The notes under the pieces are model-generated. The model saw nothing but the letters and a program-made list of their open reading frames with translations, was not told where the DNA came from and made no database searches. 64,000 bases of DNA from Neurospora tetrasperma FGSC 2508 (Eukaryota; Ascomycota; Sordariomycetes; Sordariales; Sordariaceae): NCBI RefSeq assembly GCF_000213175.1, contig NW_009799099.1, positions 5,879,582 to 5,943,581 of the forward strand, written 5' to 3'. The stretch's first letter is position 1. Each line of letters opens with the position of its first letter. Made by a program: the position numbers and the translations under genes. Positions 35,633-46,764 of this stretch are shown here, piece by piece.

Positions 35633-37414
35633 ATGCCGTCCGCCCGCCGTGCTGTCAAGAAAAAACGACAATCTCAGACCACTCAAAATGCCGTGCCAAA
35701 ACCGCCCAATCTGGGTGGCCGTATAATGTGGCTGCCCAAACTTAACGAGTTGAAGACACCGAGCGGACTTCCAGACGCCTGCCATGATCACCCAGTCATC
35801 CTACTATCCCCAAAACTGCTGCCTAACAATGAGGTCGTTGTCTTGATGGTAAGTTCCATTCGCCATTGTCCCAAGACTCATAACTCCACTCATTCTTTCC
35901 CCAAACTAACAGATGCATCATAGGTGACCTCCTTTGGCGGCAGGGACCTACAAACCCGGCACCGGCATAACTACGAAAGATGGATGCGGGCACACTACCT
36001 CCCCATCGACCCATCGCCCGCTCATCCCGACGAACCAGACAAGAACGTGGTGCTGAAACTTGGCGGTGGTGCGGTTCTGAGAAAGAACTCGTGGGTAAAC
36101 ACGGAGACGCAGTATCGGGTGGTCTTCTCCCTATTGAGAAACTATGACAGCAGGTCGGGGAAGCTCTTCGTGCTTATGCCGGAGTCTTATGGGAAGTTAA
36201 AGGATTTTGTTGGGTTTAGGGATAATGAGATCATCGCTGGGCCGTCTGGGACATCGGAACCGGGAGCCACACCGGCAGTAACACAGACAGCCACGCCCCC
36301 ATTGACTCCCGAACTCAGACCGGTAGTCGTTCCAGAACCAGTACCGGAGCCGGCGACCCAGCTACCGGAAGTTGTCGAGCCGGCAATGACACACGACTCG
36401 GACTCGGACACCACCATTGTCGCAGAGGATTATTGGGATGCCGATAGAAGACGCCGCCGGGAGCAACTCCTCAACCAGCAGTCTGCCATGCAGACCTACC
36501 GTCCTGTACCTCCACCGAATGTGCCTGTAGCCCCGAGCAGGTCAAGCACTGTTCAGGCCCTTCGACAAGTCAACAACGAGCGATCATCCCTCCTCCATTC
36601 ACAGACCCAAGCGACAGCACCCAATCCGCCATCAAAATCGCAAGTACCGATTCCAGCAACCAGAACAGGATACGGAACCGTATCATCATCATCCCGTTCC
36701 GCCTCATCAACTCGCACCCCAAGATCACATGGGCAGGTTCGCTCCCAGTTCTTTGAGGCTCTAGAAAGAGACCAGGACTTACTCATAGCCGCTGTAAGAG
36801 CCCGGGCTCGAGCCTGGGCCCGGGCTCGAGCCGCTGCCAAACTCAAACTCGCCATCCTCAAACGAAAGAAACCCAGACGTACTTGGTTTTCTCAGTTGGG
36901 CTTCCCCTTTCGAGTTGACTTTATCTTCTTCGGTGTTGCTTCCACGGATGTGCGGAATCGCGCTCGCGCTTATGATCGCGCTGTTGCGACTGCTCGTGCT
37001 CAGATGAGACAAGGCGGATATGAAAGCATGATTACCGAGGCTGAAGTACGAGCTATAGAGCGGGAGGTAAATGCTGGACCGGCGTATGAGTATGCGCGTA
37101 TTGCTCCCTCCGGTATAGACAGGGAGAGGGGATGTAAGGGGAGGCTGTCGATGCTTGCTAAGGGTACGCTTGTTGTTGTGATCCTGCTGGTTCAGGCGAT
37201 CTTGCTGGCGGCGGTCGTGTGGAGCGTGGTGAATTTCAAGGCCGATACAGCGGTAGTTGAGTGGGTTGCGAGGGCAGCTGGTAAGGTGGTGGATGCGTGG
37301 GAGTTCCTTGTTTATTGGTTTTGGGTAATTGTTGATGTCTTGGTGAAATTCGTTATTGGTCTATTGTGTTTGCTTTTCGTTCTTATTTGTTTAGCTGGTT
37401 GTTTTGGTTCATGA
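35633..37414 (+). CDS. Core-family protein C, Arg/Ala helix and membrane tail
   Basis: Exons 35633-35848 and 35924-37414 with a 75-base phase-0 intron (GTAAGT, branch CTAAC, acceptor TAG), 568 residues, the longest family member. The N-terminus is basic (PSARRAVKKKRQ). Core motifs are GGRIMWLP (28-35), HPVILLS (53-59), VVLM/VTSFGGRDL and YLPIDPSPAHPD. After the core there is a linker rich in Pro, Thr and Ser with repeated PVVVPEPVPEPA. Next is an Arg/Ala helix encoded by a palindromic duplication, and a long amphipathic helical region (ARAYDRAVATARAQ). The C-terminus has one clear membrane span (about 488-510) and a second very hydrophobic stretch (about 533-565). This suggests a membrane-anchored protein with the core on a soluble side. 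No signal peptide is seen. Function is not recognised. Confidence 0.68.
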
Positions 37415-38104
37415 TTGTAGTAGGCACAACCGACTGCTTGAGTTGGCTCGAAAGCAACGGTGGCTCAAGCTGACGGGAGGAAGGCGCCCTGATTCGGGTT
37501 ATTGCCTGGAACATGAATGTGACGATCATTGCGCCTGCGACTTGGGCTTTTATGATTGGGAAGACCGCTGGCTTGAAATTCGTTAGCTTATGACCTGATA
37601 CTTATTAGCACTACTAGTATTCGTTGAAATTATTGTCTTCTCGTGTCTTTCCCCCCTTCATGTTTTCTCGGCATTTACTCCGCGTGCACCCCTTGCACCA
37701 GCTAATTTTCTCGTCTTTCCTCCCCTCGTCCCTTTGTTCCTTGTCGTTCCTTTTTAAGCTTCTTACGATCTGATACCTGGTACGTAAGGTATCATGTGCT
37801 AATATCCACAGTAATAAGAAAAGGCATTCGCGCCCTCCATTCACGACACAACCAGAGGAAAGCAGTAGTACATCACGATACTTACCTCAGTCGAGGTACC
37901 TCTTACAAATCACTGGACTGTATTTCTGTAGCTGATGCTTTTCGCAGCGCGATCTTGACCCACGCCCTGCATTCGTATTTCCTGTGTCATCTATGTTCAT
38001 GCTGATACTCAATCTCAGGTCAACTCCAAACAAATCGCCAACCCATCAGCATCACCAGCCGCTACAGTCTCCCAAAGCATGCCTTAAAAGGTACCTCTAG
38101 TCCC
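37415..38104. other. Spacer downstream of family gene C
   Basis: Immediately after the stop of gene C, a second plus frame (about 37404-37586) encodes a protein-like 55-residue stretch ending GFYDWEDRWLEIR. It has no ATG and could be an alternative last exon (see findings). The rest is T-rich with GGTACGTAAGGTATC-type palindromes near 37780 and shows no gene. Confidence 0.4.
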
Positions 38105-38413
38105 TTACAAGAGACGGAGAAATTGCACCTGCGTCTGCTCAGTTTGAGCAACTGAAGCCGTGCCCTCGCAGATCACAGTGTTTTTGCCGATGGAAGTATC
38201 TTCTTGGATCAAGTGATCACCTGCAATCTCTCCTTGCCCATCTGGTTTATCGTCGCTAGCTGGCTGGTTATTGTGCGAGGGACCTAGATCATAACTCCCT
38301 GTGGTAGACTCTGTGTGTATCGCTTGTTGATGGACATTCTCCGTTCCGCCAGGAGCATTGGGAAGAAGACGGGCCTCCTTCTCGCTCGAGGATGGATGGT
38401 TGTTGATTTCCAT
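38105..38413 (-). CDS. Small Ser/Gln-rich hypothetical protein in the family cluster
   Basis: Open frame of 102 residues from a true ATG at 38413. The sequence is hydrophilic, rich in Ser, Thr, Gln, Glu and Asn, with no membrane segment and no known domain. Its C-terminal part (IGKNTVICEG) resembles the translation of an open minus-strand stretch at about 39933-40200 (AGKNTLVTED), and the two DNA segments also look alike around TGTTTTTGCC/TGTTCTTGCC. This suggests two related sequences flanking the membrane-tail gene at 38882-39787. It lacks the family core. It may be an exon of a larger gene or not coding at all. Confidence 0.3.
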   Translation of the reverse strand: MEINNHPSSSEKEARLLPNAPGGTENVHQQAIHTESTTGSYDLGPSHNNQPASDDKPDGQGEIAGDHLIQEDTSIGKNTVICEGTASVAQTEQTQVQFLRLL

Positions 38414-38881
38414 TGTTTTCTATTCTTCCTCTTACTTGATTTGTGATCTTTCAGGTGCTTGCTTTTACTGGTTGAAGGGATCCCGTCTGATGATGTTGTT
38501 GTTGTTGGGCTGAGGTCTAGAAAGCTTAGCGAAACATGAAGAACACTGGGAAAGAACAAGGGCCGGTAGGATAGTTCTTATATTGCTCGCACCCCGTGTT
38601 GTCGGCGAGGAAGTCAGTCATTGTAGTTCAATGGCGCGGGAGCCTGGTGTGAACATGCTGAGGCGCCGTTTGCATTGTTGGAATCTGTGTTGTTTGCTCT
38701 AGCCCGTTGTCGTGTGTCACAATGTCGGGCTGCCTTGTTGTGCAAACACCGATCCGATGGTCTTTGATTTGTAAAGGTACCTGGTATTCATCGTTCACGT
38801 CAAGGCCCCATTCACAGACTCATGAACATTGACCAAGACAGATCCAAGTACCGATACATCGAGCACCCCATCCGTTGGGTC

Positions 38882-39787
38882 CTACTCCCAATCGTCCCCG
38901 GGATCAGAGGTACCTACAACACGCGCATTTAGCTCCGCCGGAGACACTCCGGTCTCCCTCTTTATAGCCCGAGCCATCTCGACGCGACAAGCATAGCAGT
39001 AGCAAGTTGGCCTAACTTGAGCTTGATACCAATGGGTCTCAGCAATCGCCAAACCAACCGCCTCAAGAGTCTTACCAAAAAACAACACAAACAACGCATA
39101 CGGCCAAAGATTCCGCTTGAAATGCTCCAATACCGCCTTCCCTACAGCCGCGCCTACTCCCATCAGCCCTCTACCCATTATCTTTAAAGCTTCGCTACCT
39201 CTACCCGCTGCTACCTCCGCGAACATCTCCCCGCGAACCTGGCTGTGCCAAAACGTCCAGCCAAGAGCCCCAACACCGCCAATGATTGCAGACATAACCC
39301 ACGAGACCAACCCCAGTCCTACAACAGTGAGCTTCGGTAATGTCACCACGTGCACCCGGTACCGAGGCTCTCTGTCTTTGTCTGAGACCTGGGTTATATG
39401 CCGTTGATCTTGGGGCTGGTTTTGAGTAGAGGTAGAGGTATGATTGCTGCCACCTGTAGAGGCATTTTCACTTGTGCCATCAGGGTCTGTGGCAGTGCGG
39501 TTGCGGTCACTATTGACGACGTGTTGAGAAAATGGATCATCGACGCGGCCATTTATCTTTTTGAGCCTGAGCATGACGCTCTTGCGTAGCTCTTCTTTGA
39601 GCAGCTGGAGGTGCCGGTCTGCGGACGCTTGAGGTGAAGGATCGTCATTGTCAGGTGGTGGACATGGAGTTGGAGGCCGCGGAAGGACGCGGTCAAAAGG
39701 TTGTGATTCTCGGGGTCCGGACGGTTGAGGAATCATTGGAGAAGTTTGGGTGGTAGAGGTGTCTAATGGGAGGCTCTGTGGTCTCAT
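38882..39787 (-). CDS. Tail-only membrane protein H of the family cluster
   Basis: Open frame of 301 residues. The start at 39787 is an ATG directly after an in-frame stop, so it is either the true start or follows a splice acceptor that I cannot place. An N-terminal Pro/Ser-rich region is followed by a short coiled-coil segment (HLQLLKEELRKSVMLRLKK, 59-77). A Ser/Thr/Asn/Gln linker comes next, then a membrane span at about 153-180, an Ala/Gly-rich amphipathic region (VGKAVLEHFKRNLWPYALFV) and a second span at about 228-250. A TCYCYAC cysteine cluster (261-267) lies near the C-terminus. The stretch from LPK to the second span aligns by eye with the C-terminal tail of family protein E, including KAVLEHFKRNLWPYA against WAVARHFERKWGHYA. 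The core motifs are absent. I infer a tail module encoded on its own; function unknown. Confidence 0.55.
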   Translation of the reverse strand: MRPQSLPLDTSTTQTSPMIPQPSGPRESQPFDRVLPRPPTPCPPPDNDDPSPQASADRHLQLLKEELRKSVMLRLKKINGRVDDPFSQHVVNSDRNRTATDPDGTSENASTGGSNHTSTSTQNQPQDQRHITQVSDKDREPRYRVHVVTLPKLTVVGLGLVSWVMSAIIGGVGALGWTFWHSQVRGEMFAEVAAGRGSEALKIMGRGLMGVGAAVGKAVLEHFKRNLWPYALFVLFFGKTLEAVGLAIAETHWYQAQVRPTCYCYACRVEMARAIKRETGVSPAELNARVVGTSDPGDDWE

Positions 39788-40639
39788 TTATCGATTCAAT
39801 GTCTTCAAGCAGGAGCTGGTCGGTTGGGTCGTGCTTGACTTCCTAGAGGTATTCTTTCGAGTCCGTTTGAGCGGCGGCTCTTATGTTTGGCTCCGTGAAA
39901 GACTGTGCTCTGGGCTGTTCTGTATTGATTGGTCAATGTTGAGGCGTTCTAATTTGTCCCATTGGTGAGGGTCGCAGTAGGCCTCTCGCAGACTCGGTGA
40001 TACTCTGGTGCGGGGTAGCTGAGTGTTTGACTTGATCCAGCAGGGTTTGCGTAGACAAGGAAAGAAGATCCTCTGTCACTAATGTGTTCTTGCCAGCTCT
40101 GTCGATACGCCACTGACCTTGATACCAGGGAGGTTTGGACTTTCCGATGTCAATAGAAATTGGAGAAGGGAGAGTTTGCTGAGTTGAACGGACTGGAGTC
40201 AACGTACCTCTAAAAACGAGGCAGGACGGAAGGATTGTTGAGTTTGTGAACAAAAAAAAAGGAAGCAGTGGGACGAGCAGAGAGTGGGGGATATTTACGA
40301 TTCAGCACCGGTTTGTTCGTTTGTTTGCGATGCTTGGTACCTTCCTCTACGTCGCGGGACCCAGCAAGTTCTGGCGACTGCGTTGTTTGTTCTACAACTG
40401 TGTTTCCTTTGAACATATGGGTGATCACATCCATTCAGCCCTGATAACGAGCTCCCGGCTCCATCGGCTGATGTTCTCGCTCTTCCACCATCCAAACATT
40501 TGGCTTCCATTCACCTTCTTACCTCAGACACTGGTACTTCAGGCGGATGCTTCGAGCAGAGAAGGCTCTCAAGCGCTTGCCCACCTAATCAAGCCCTTTT
40601 CGTTATTGCTATTTCCATCTTGGACCAGCCCACGGTTCC
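39788..40639. other. Spacer left of the assembly gap
   Basis: A minus frame at 39933-40253 is open and protein-like in part, and related to the ORF at 38105-38413, but has no ATG. It could be an upstream exon of the tail-only gene at 38882-39787. Nothing else is supported. Confidence 0.4.
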
Positions 40640-41412
40640 NNNNNNNNNNNNNNNNNNNNNNNNNNNNNNNNNNNNNNNNNNNNNNNNNNNNNNNNNNNNN
40701 NNNNNNNNNNNNNNNNNNNNNNNNNNNNNNNNNNNNNNNNNNNNNNNNNNNNNNNNNNNNNNNNNNNNNNNNNNNNNNNNNNNNNNNNNNNNNNNNNNNN
40801 NNNNNNNNNNNNNNNNNNNNNNNNNNNNNNNNNNNNNNNNNNNNNNNNNNNNNNNNNNNNNNNNNNNNNNNNNNNNNNNNNNNNNNNNNNNNNNNNNNNN
40901 NNNNNNNNNNNNNNNNNNNNNNNNNNNNNNNNNNNNNNNNNNNNNNNNNNNNNNNNNNNNNNNNNNNNNNNNNNNNNNNNNNNNNNNNNNNNNNNNNNNN
41001 NNNNNNNNNNNNNNNNNNNNNNNNNNNNNNNNNNNNNNNNNNNNNNNNNNNNNNNNNNNNNNNNNNNNNNNNNNNNNNNNNNNNNNNNNNNNNNNNNNNN
41101 NNNNNNNNNNNNNNNNNNNNNNNNNNNNNNNNNNNNNNNNNNNNNNNNNNNNNNNNNNNNNNNNNNNNNNNNNNNNNNNNNNNNNNNNNNNNNNNNNNNN
41201 NNNNNNNNNNNNNNNNNNNNNNNNNNNNNNNNNNNNNNNNNNNNNNNNNNNNNNNNNNNNNNNNNNNNNNNNNNNNNNNNNNNNNNNNNNNNNNNNNNNN
41301 NNNNNNNNNNNNNNNNNNNNNNNNNNNNNNNNNNNNNNNNNNNNNNNNNNNNNNNNNNNNNNNNNNNNNNNNNNNNNNNNNNNNNNNNNNNNNNNNNNNN
41401 NNNNNNNNNNNN
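40640..41412. other. Assembly gap (773 N)
   Basis: Run of N. On its right it abuts a long C homopolymer followed by an A-rich run, a pattern expected of poor-quality sequence at a contig end. Open frames reported across it are artefacts. A family gene could be hidden or truncated here. Confidence 0.98.
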
Positions 41413-41441
41413 TTTCTTTTGGGGACCCCCCGGTCCCCCCC

Positions 41442-41472
<31 letters not shown>

Positions 41473-42803
41473 AAAAAAGAAAAAGAAAAAAAAACGGGTC
41501 AGACCTTCGAAGCTGTCCAAGTTAACCTGGAACCAAATCAGATCCCTAACATACCTCTACCAACTAGGAACCTCTATTATATTACATAAGACTGATCTCT
41601 AATCTCTATGTATTTATTGAGGACACACACCAAGATACCTCTACCATTCCCCAACCTTATATGGCTTGATTACTATAACTACCTGTCTAATGGGCTCTAT
41701 CCTACGTCCAGGACACTGCCTTATTACCTCTAGATACCTCTAGCGAGCGGTTGCAAGGATAAACCGAACGCGTTATGATCCAGTACATTACACCTTCGAC
41801 ATGCTATCTCATCCAATTATGCGTCTTGCCTACGCGTTTTGTCAATAGTCAAAATATTCTTCGGATTGAAGAAGACAAAGTTGACGCGGCGCGATGTTTT
41901 CACAAATCTGTACCAGACATATCATTGTTTGACAGCGTCAATTTTGTGTCAAAGCGAGTGCTTTTGGACAGTCCAACTTGGAGGGTCCACTATGTTTCAT
42001 TCATTCCACTTTCCATAATCACTCGGAGATAGCAAGAGTTAAACCCAATCTGCCCGTAACTTCCTCGATTCGTCCATGTCCCAAAAACCGCAAGTCGACC
42101 CAATCCCAAGCTGGCAAGTACAACAGTCCCACCCATCCCCATCCTGTCCATCCCAAATCCAAAACCAGATCCCATTACAAGCCAAAAGCACCGCCCGCCC
42201 CAAAACCCAGAACCAAACGCCATATCGCCCCGAATCCCTCCATGACTACCTCGGTAGACCCAAACTCCCTCATTCTCCTACTCCACCCAGGTTGACATCT
42301 GTGCACTCGGCCCACGACTCCAACCTTCCACAATCACCATCCCGCAGCTCCAGCTCCAGCTTCCATCCAGATCCTATCCAGCTCCCATCCTGGCCATCCT
42401 GCCCACCCCTTACCCAGTCCCGGTCGGACTAAGTAAGGGGTAAATCGGTAAAGTACAATGGTTAGCGGTTGAACAACAACTTACGAAGGGAAAGGGTAGG
42501 AGTATTTCAGTTGTGACTTACGTGTTTGAGTGTGATGTCGCACTTTCAGAGTCCCCAGATTTCCATCAGCTAGACACAGTCATAGTTCGATGCAATCATC
42601 AGTGAGAGAGAGACTTACTTCAGTCGGTAGGCAACCTGGAACCTTGTGATGCTTCCCCACCGCCCCTAGAGGTAGAGGTACCCAAGAAAGAGCAACAGCC
42701 GGGCATCGTGCAGCCAGGCCGCGCCACCAACAACCGTCATCGAGCTTCGATGGAAACGGAACCCGTCAAAGCCTAGGTGCACGAACGAAAACCAGACCGA
42801 AGT
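41413..42803. other. Spacer right of the gap
   Basis: Begins with contig-end homopolymers (C run about 41434-41462, then A-rich to 41494). The remainder is gene-poor. The overlapping C-rich plus frames at 41978-42432 are Pro/Ser-rich low-complexity sequence without introns, domains or a related copy. TACCTCTAGATACCTCTAG-type motifs occur at 41727-41750 and 42664-42682. Confidence 0.45.
41434..41494. repeat. Poly-C / poly-A homopolymers at contig edge
   Basis: Runs of C (more than 25) and then A, immediately beside the N gap. Most likely a sequencing or assembly artefact and not a biological repeat. Confidence 0.7.
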
Positions 42804-43872
42804 CTACTCTTCCGCTCTATGCGTCTTCGGCTTCTTGGGCCTCTTCCGCTTCTTGTCCCCGCCTTGGCTGTTCGGGTCCTTCATCATGTACTCGATGAGA
42901 CTTTGTTCCAGTGGAGGGCGGTTCGTCATGAACTCCTCAAGCTTGTGGAACGAAGCCTCGTCGATGGAGTAGTCTTGCGCAAAGAGGCCTCCATCCTTGT
43001 ACGCAACAAGGAGGTCGAAGGCGACATTGCGCATGTGCGTCGTGTTGACGAAGGAAGTTGCTTTCTGGTTGTGGGGCTTCTTGGTGGTCTTGACCATGAA
43101 GTTCCTCACGGGGTCATCGGGGTGGGGTTCGGTCTCGAGAGCACCTTCGATGGGGAGGAAGTAGGACCTCGCCTTGACGGCTTCTTCAGAGTTTCCGGGG
43201 AATCTCTTCAGGAGACTGTTGTCTTGGAACGAGGTCAACTGGTGGGTGGGTGTGAATGTGTGGTTAGTTCCAACTTCCCAGTTACACGCCGCTTGTTCGG
43301 TAAAAAGCCAGGCCAGATGGGAATCAGGTACTTACTACCAAAAAGTCGACAGTGCCGTCTTCCTTAACTTTGGGTGACATGATGAGGGCAGGATGAGGAG
43401 GCAAGCCCTTCTTCTTGTCCAGAGGACCTCGAGGCAGATCTCTCACAGCCTTGGGTCCAGCCCACAAGATACGTCCTGCGAGGTCTTCATCCCGGCACGT
43501 CAGGTCATGCGTAGATTGGAGAGTCAGCAGTGGCTTCTCCCAATCATTGGCCTCATGACCGTCGTGGCGAGATGTGGGGTTGATGGGCCCCGAGATGCTG
43601 GTTTGTGGTGCCAGCGAGCTGAGAGATGGCTGAGGAAGGTCCTCGTCTGAGACCCTTTCGATGTTGATGTTGGTGGAGGTGGGGATGGCGTTACCGTCAT
43701 CGACGTCGTCGCCGACACGGAGACGCTTGGTTCCAGCACCCTCATCGTCATCGTCGTCATCGAAGCGGCGGCGCTTGGTTCCGGCGAGCGCGCTGGGGTT
43801 GGCAGTCAAGACCGCCTTGGTCTCGTCAATCTGGTCGAGGACTTCCTCGACGTTCTTCTCCATGGGTGCCAT
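42804..43872 (-). CDS. Core-family protein D, putative nuclear member
   Basis: Exons 43872-43336 and 43238-42804 with a 97-base phase-0 intron (GTAAGT donor, CAG acceptor), 323 residues. The N-terminal 130 residues are unique in the family. They include an acidic run flanked by two nuclear-localisation-like clusters (TKRRRFDDDDDD and TKRLRVGDD) and a Ser/Pro/Thr stretch. Core motifs follow: LAGRILWAGP (131-140), HPALIMS (160-166), DFLV/LTSFQDN and FLPIEG...EPHPD. The C-terminal part is soluble, with a helical region and a Lys/Arg-rich end (KKRKRPKKPK, a strong nuclear signal). No membrane span is present. This is the only member that looks nuclear and the best preserved example of the core without a tail anchor. 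Function is unknown. Confidence 0.68.
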
Positions 43873-45348
43873 GTTGAGGGTGAGGTGAGGGCAGCGGAGT
43901 GAGGAGAGGGAGTGAGAAAGGGGAAGTGGGGTGGAGGAAGAGATGGGGAGAGTGCCGTGCTGTTGGAACCCTTGGGCTCGTTGGACGCGGTTTTCCCGGT
44001 GTGGTTGCTGGAAATGGCCTTCCTAAAGACCTGATGGAGATGGAGTGGTGGTTAACGTGTAACCGAGAGAGAAACTGGTGGTAGAACGCAACGTAGAAGT
44101 TGGACAATGGATTGTGATGGGTAGAGTTCTGGTGGAACGCGGGGTTCTTGAATGTGTGAAGGAAGTGAGAGTGATGCCACCGGCTTTTGAGCTACGGCAG
44201 AGATTGTAAGATTGAAATGACATGAATCTAGAACCGTTACCCTGACAACTTCGAGCAGGCAATGATAACAGCCCGCGAAACTATCGGTTCTTCGGTAGAG
44301 ATAGGTAAAATTCAGGACGTTACCACTTTATCTCTCTCCCGGAGTTCGGTATCATATTTCCCTCTCGCCCAAGATATATCCATCATCTCCCACTAGGTCA
44401 TATCTGCTTCCCAACACGTATTCAGTAGTCCCCAAGAGGCCTTTATTAGAAGTAATTCTTGAGATTTGACTTAACTACAGTCTCAGTATAATTCATCTTT
44501 GCGCATGTGCTGCTAGGATCAAATCGAGCAGGCTGAGAATTATTCATTTGGTTCTATATAGACTGAAAGATACTCGGAAATAGGTACCTAGGTCGTGTAC
44601 TTCCGTTGGAGGTTTCAATACCACAATACCTCATCTTATTGAAACTTTGTACGTACAGAATTAAAACTGTTCTCGTTGCCACGGGTAGCAAACATGACGG
44701 ACTGGACTTCGAACGACCAATGAACGGAAGGCAAAGCCCACAAGTGAGTGAGAATGGCCAGGAAATGGAAGGCACGCGAAGAACAGAAAAATAAGCCAGA
44801 GATACTTACCTCTACCTTACTCGGTGAGGAAAGGAAGGTGCGGCTTGGTTTCTGGATTGAGGGGTGGGTTCGGGATGATGGAGGTACCTGCGTTTTTCTT
44901 TTCCTGAGTGACACTTCAATTTTTGTAGGTACTTGGCTTTATATGAGAACAGACTGAATCTGGGCGAGCAGGTATCAGGCTATGAGAACCATCCCACGAT
45001 GAAGGACACATTTGGTGTCAACTAGAGGTAAACGTACCTCCGTCACTCTGCCACCGAGGGCCAGACCAGTTTGCGTCGTGAAACAGGATGGGACTGTGAC
45101 GGTCCGTCAAGATCTAGTGGGAACGTTGGATTTCACTGCAACTATTGAAGAATGCTATAACTGCCCCAGGTATATATTTGCGAAGTGCAGTGACTGGCAC
45201 AGCTGTTATAGCCGAGCCATTGTGGAACGTACATGCAATGTTTGGACTCACAAATCCGATCATTGCCTGCACGCTTTACACAAGCGAGAAGAATTCCCTG
45301 CCCAGGGGCGTGTCGTCCGCCTTGAATGAGCCTCAACGCGTCCCAATC
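43873..45348. other. Spacer between family genes D and E
   Basis: Holds the promoter of D (right of 43873) and the 3' flank of E (left of 45349), both on the minus strand. Short overlapping frames without domains are present. The stretch 44280-44600 is T/A-richer than average. No RNA gene or repeat stands out. Confidence 0.5.
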
Positions 45349-46764
45349 TCACTCTATAATCCGGAGACAAGCTACATCCCACGCCAGCATCAAGATCTGA
45401 TCCCACTTGGACCCCCTCCCTCCCGGATACCGCTCATAATACGCGTGAAGAACACAAGCACTCAGGCTTGCTATGGCATAATGCCCCCACTTTCTTTCAA
45501 AGTGTCTGGCCACCGCCCATGCCATTTTAGCAAGAGCGCCCTTCGCCGCAGCCACGATCTGGAGGTTCTTCCAGGCAGCCACGAACATCACTTCTTGGAC
45601 GCCCGCCTTAAGCTCCTCGACCACTTCCCTCCCAACTGTGCTCATACTGAAAGCTCCTCCAGCGGTTAGCATCGCAACGCAGGCTATGGCTACCCTGATT
45701 ATATTCCTTCCAAATTTAGGCAAGTTGAGCGGACCTCCAAGACCGTAGACGTGACGGGCGCCGTTATCGCATGCCCATTTGCGCTTGAGGTGTTCCGTGA
45801 GGAAAGAGACTTGCTCCGCATGCAGAAAATCGGAAGGAGTAGGAGACATGGGCTGCATGTGACTGTGCGTGGGAAATGGAGGCTCGGTTGCTTCTGATGT
45901 TTGTGTTGTTGCATGTCTCGACTGCGCTTGCTGGTTCTTTGCGGGCAGCGGTATGTTGCCATTGTGAAATGGAAGGAGCATGCATGGACTCTGAGGCTCA
46001 TCCTTGACAGCGAGTTGCTCCGTAAGATGCTCTCGCTCTACCTCCGGGTCTACAGGAACGTGACAAAGCGCAACAGTTGAGAAGCCGACAAACGCAGCCA
46101 GCTTTTGGTACGAGTCTTTGTCGAGGTAGAATCTTGGGCTTTGAACGACGTACATGCAGTCGCTGCCGTTGGGGAGGTATTCCTCAAGTACCGAGAAGAG
46201 AACGGATCTTCTAGATTCCACCGAACCGTCCACGTAAGAATAGGTCTTTGGGTTGTAAGGCAAGACCTTGAGCATTACATTTTTCTCTGGCGTGTCCGGG
46301 TGAGGGGGTGTAGGCTCGATGGGAAGATATTTGGCCCTGTTCTTCATCCCTTTGCGGGAGGTTTTGAATCTTTGTGTGATGTCCCTACCACCGAAACTCG
46401 TCATCTTTGAAGAAGCTCAAATTAGTCATAAATACCAGGTACCTCCAATCATCAATATCTACCTGCCGTACCTTAAAGTACCCAAGGTATTGTCAGGAAG
46501 GGGGGATGCTATCCATTTGCAAGATCAACTTACCCCTAATATCTCGACTTTGTTGCTCGTAGAGATGCTCGATGATAAGATCACAACCGGATGGTCGTAG
46601 GACGCGTACCCTTGAGGAAGGCCTTTTACATTGCCTGGTAGCCACATGATAAGTCCAGCGAGATCTTCGGATTTTCGATCCATGGCATACTGAATCGCGG
46701 ATTGCAGTTTCTTCTTCGTGTTCGGCTCATGGGCCTCTGGACTCGGAACTGGCTTGCTCGACAT
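45349..46764 (-). CDS. Core-family protein E, amphipathic/membrane tail
   Basis: Exons 46764-46534 and 46404-45349 with a 129-base phase-0 intron (GTAAGT, CTAAT branch, AAG acceptor), 428 residues. The ATG at 46764 is the only one in the first exon frame. Core motifs are LAGLIMWLP (35-43), DHPVVILSS (57-65), EILG/MTSFGGRDI and YLPIEPTPPHPD. After a variable middle with a Pro/Ser/Gln linker, the C-terminal 140 residues contain a hydrophobic Ala/Gly span (IIRVAIACVAMLTAGGAF). An amphipathic segment (KGALAKMAWAVARHFERKWGHYA) and a second hydrophobic stretch follow. This tail aligns by eye with the tail-only gene at 38882-39787. A 40-base block about 250-290 bp upstream of its ATG is shared with gene F. 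Function is unknown; membrane association is inferred. Confidence 0.66.

Noticed and set aside
40246-41589. Long open frames of 291-447 codons on both strands across 40246-41589
   Set aside because: They are artefacts of reading through the run of N; no coding sequence is visible inside the gap.
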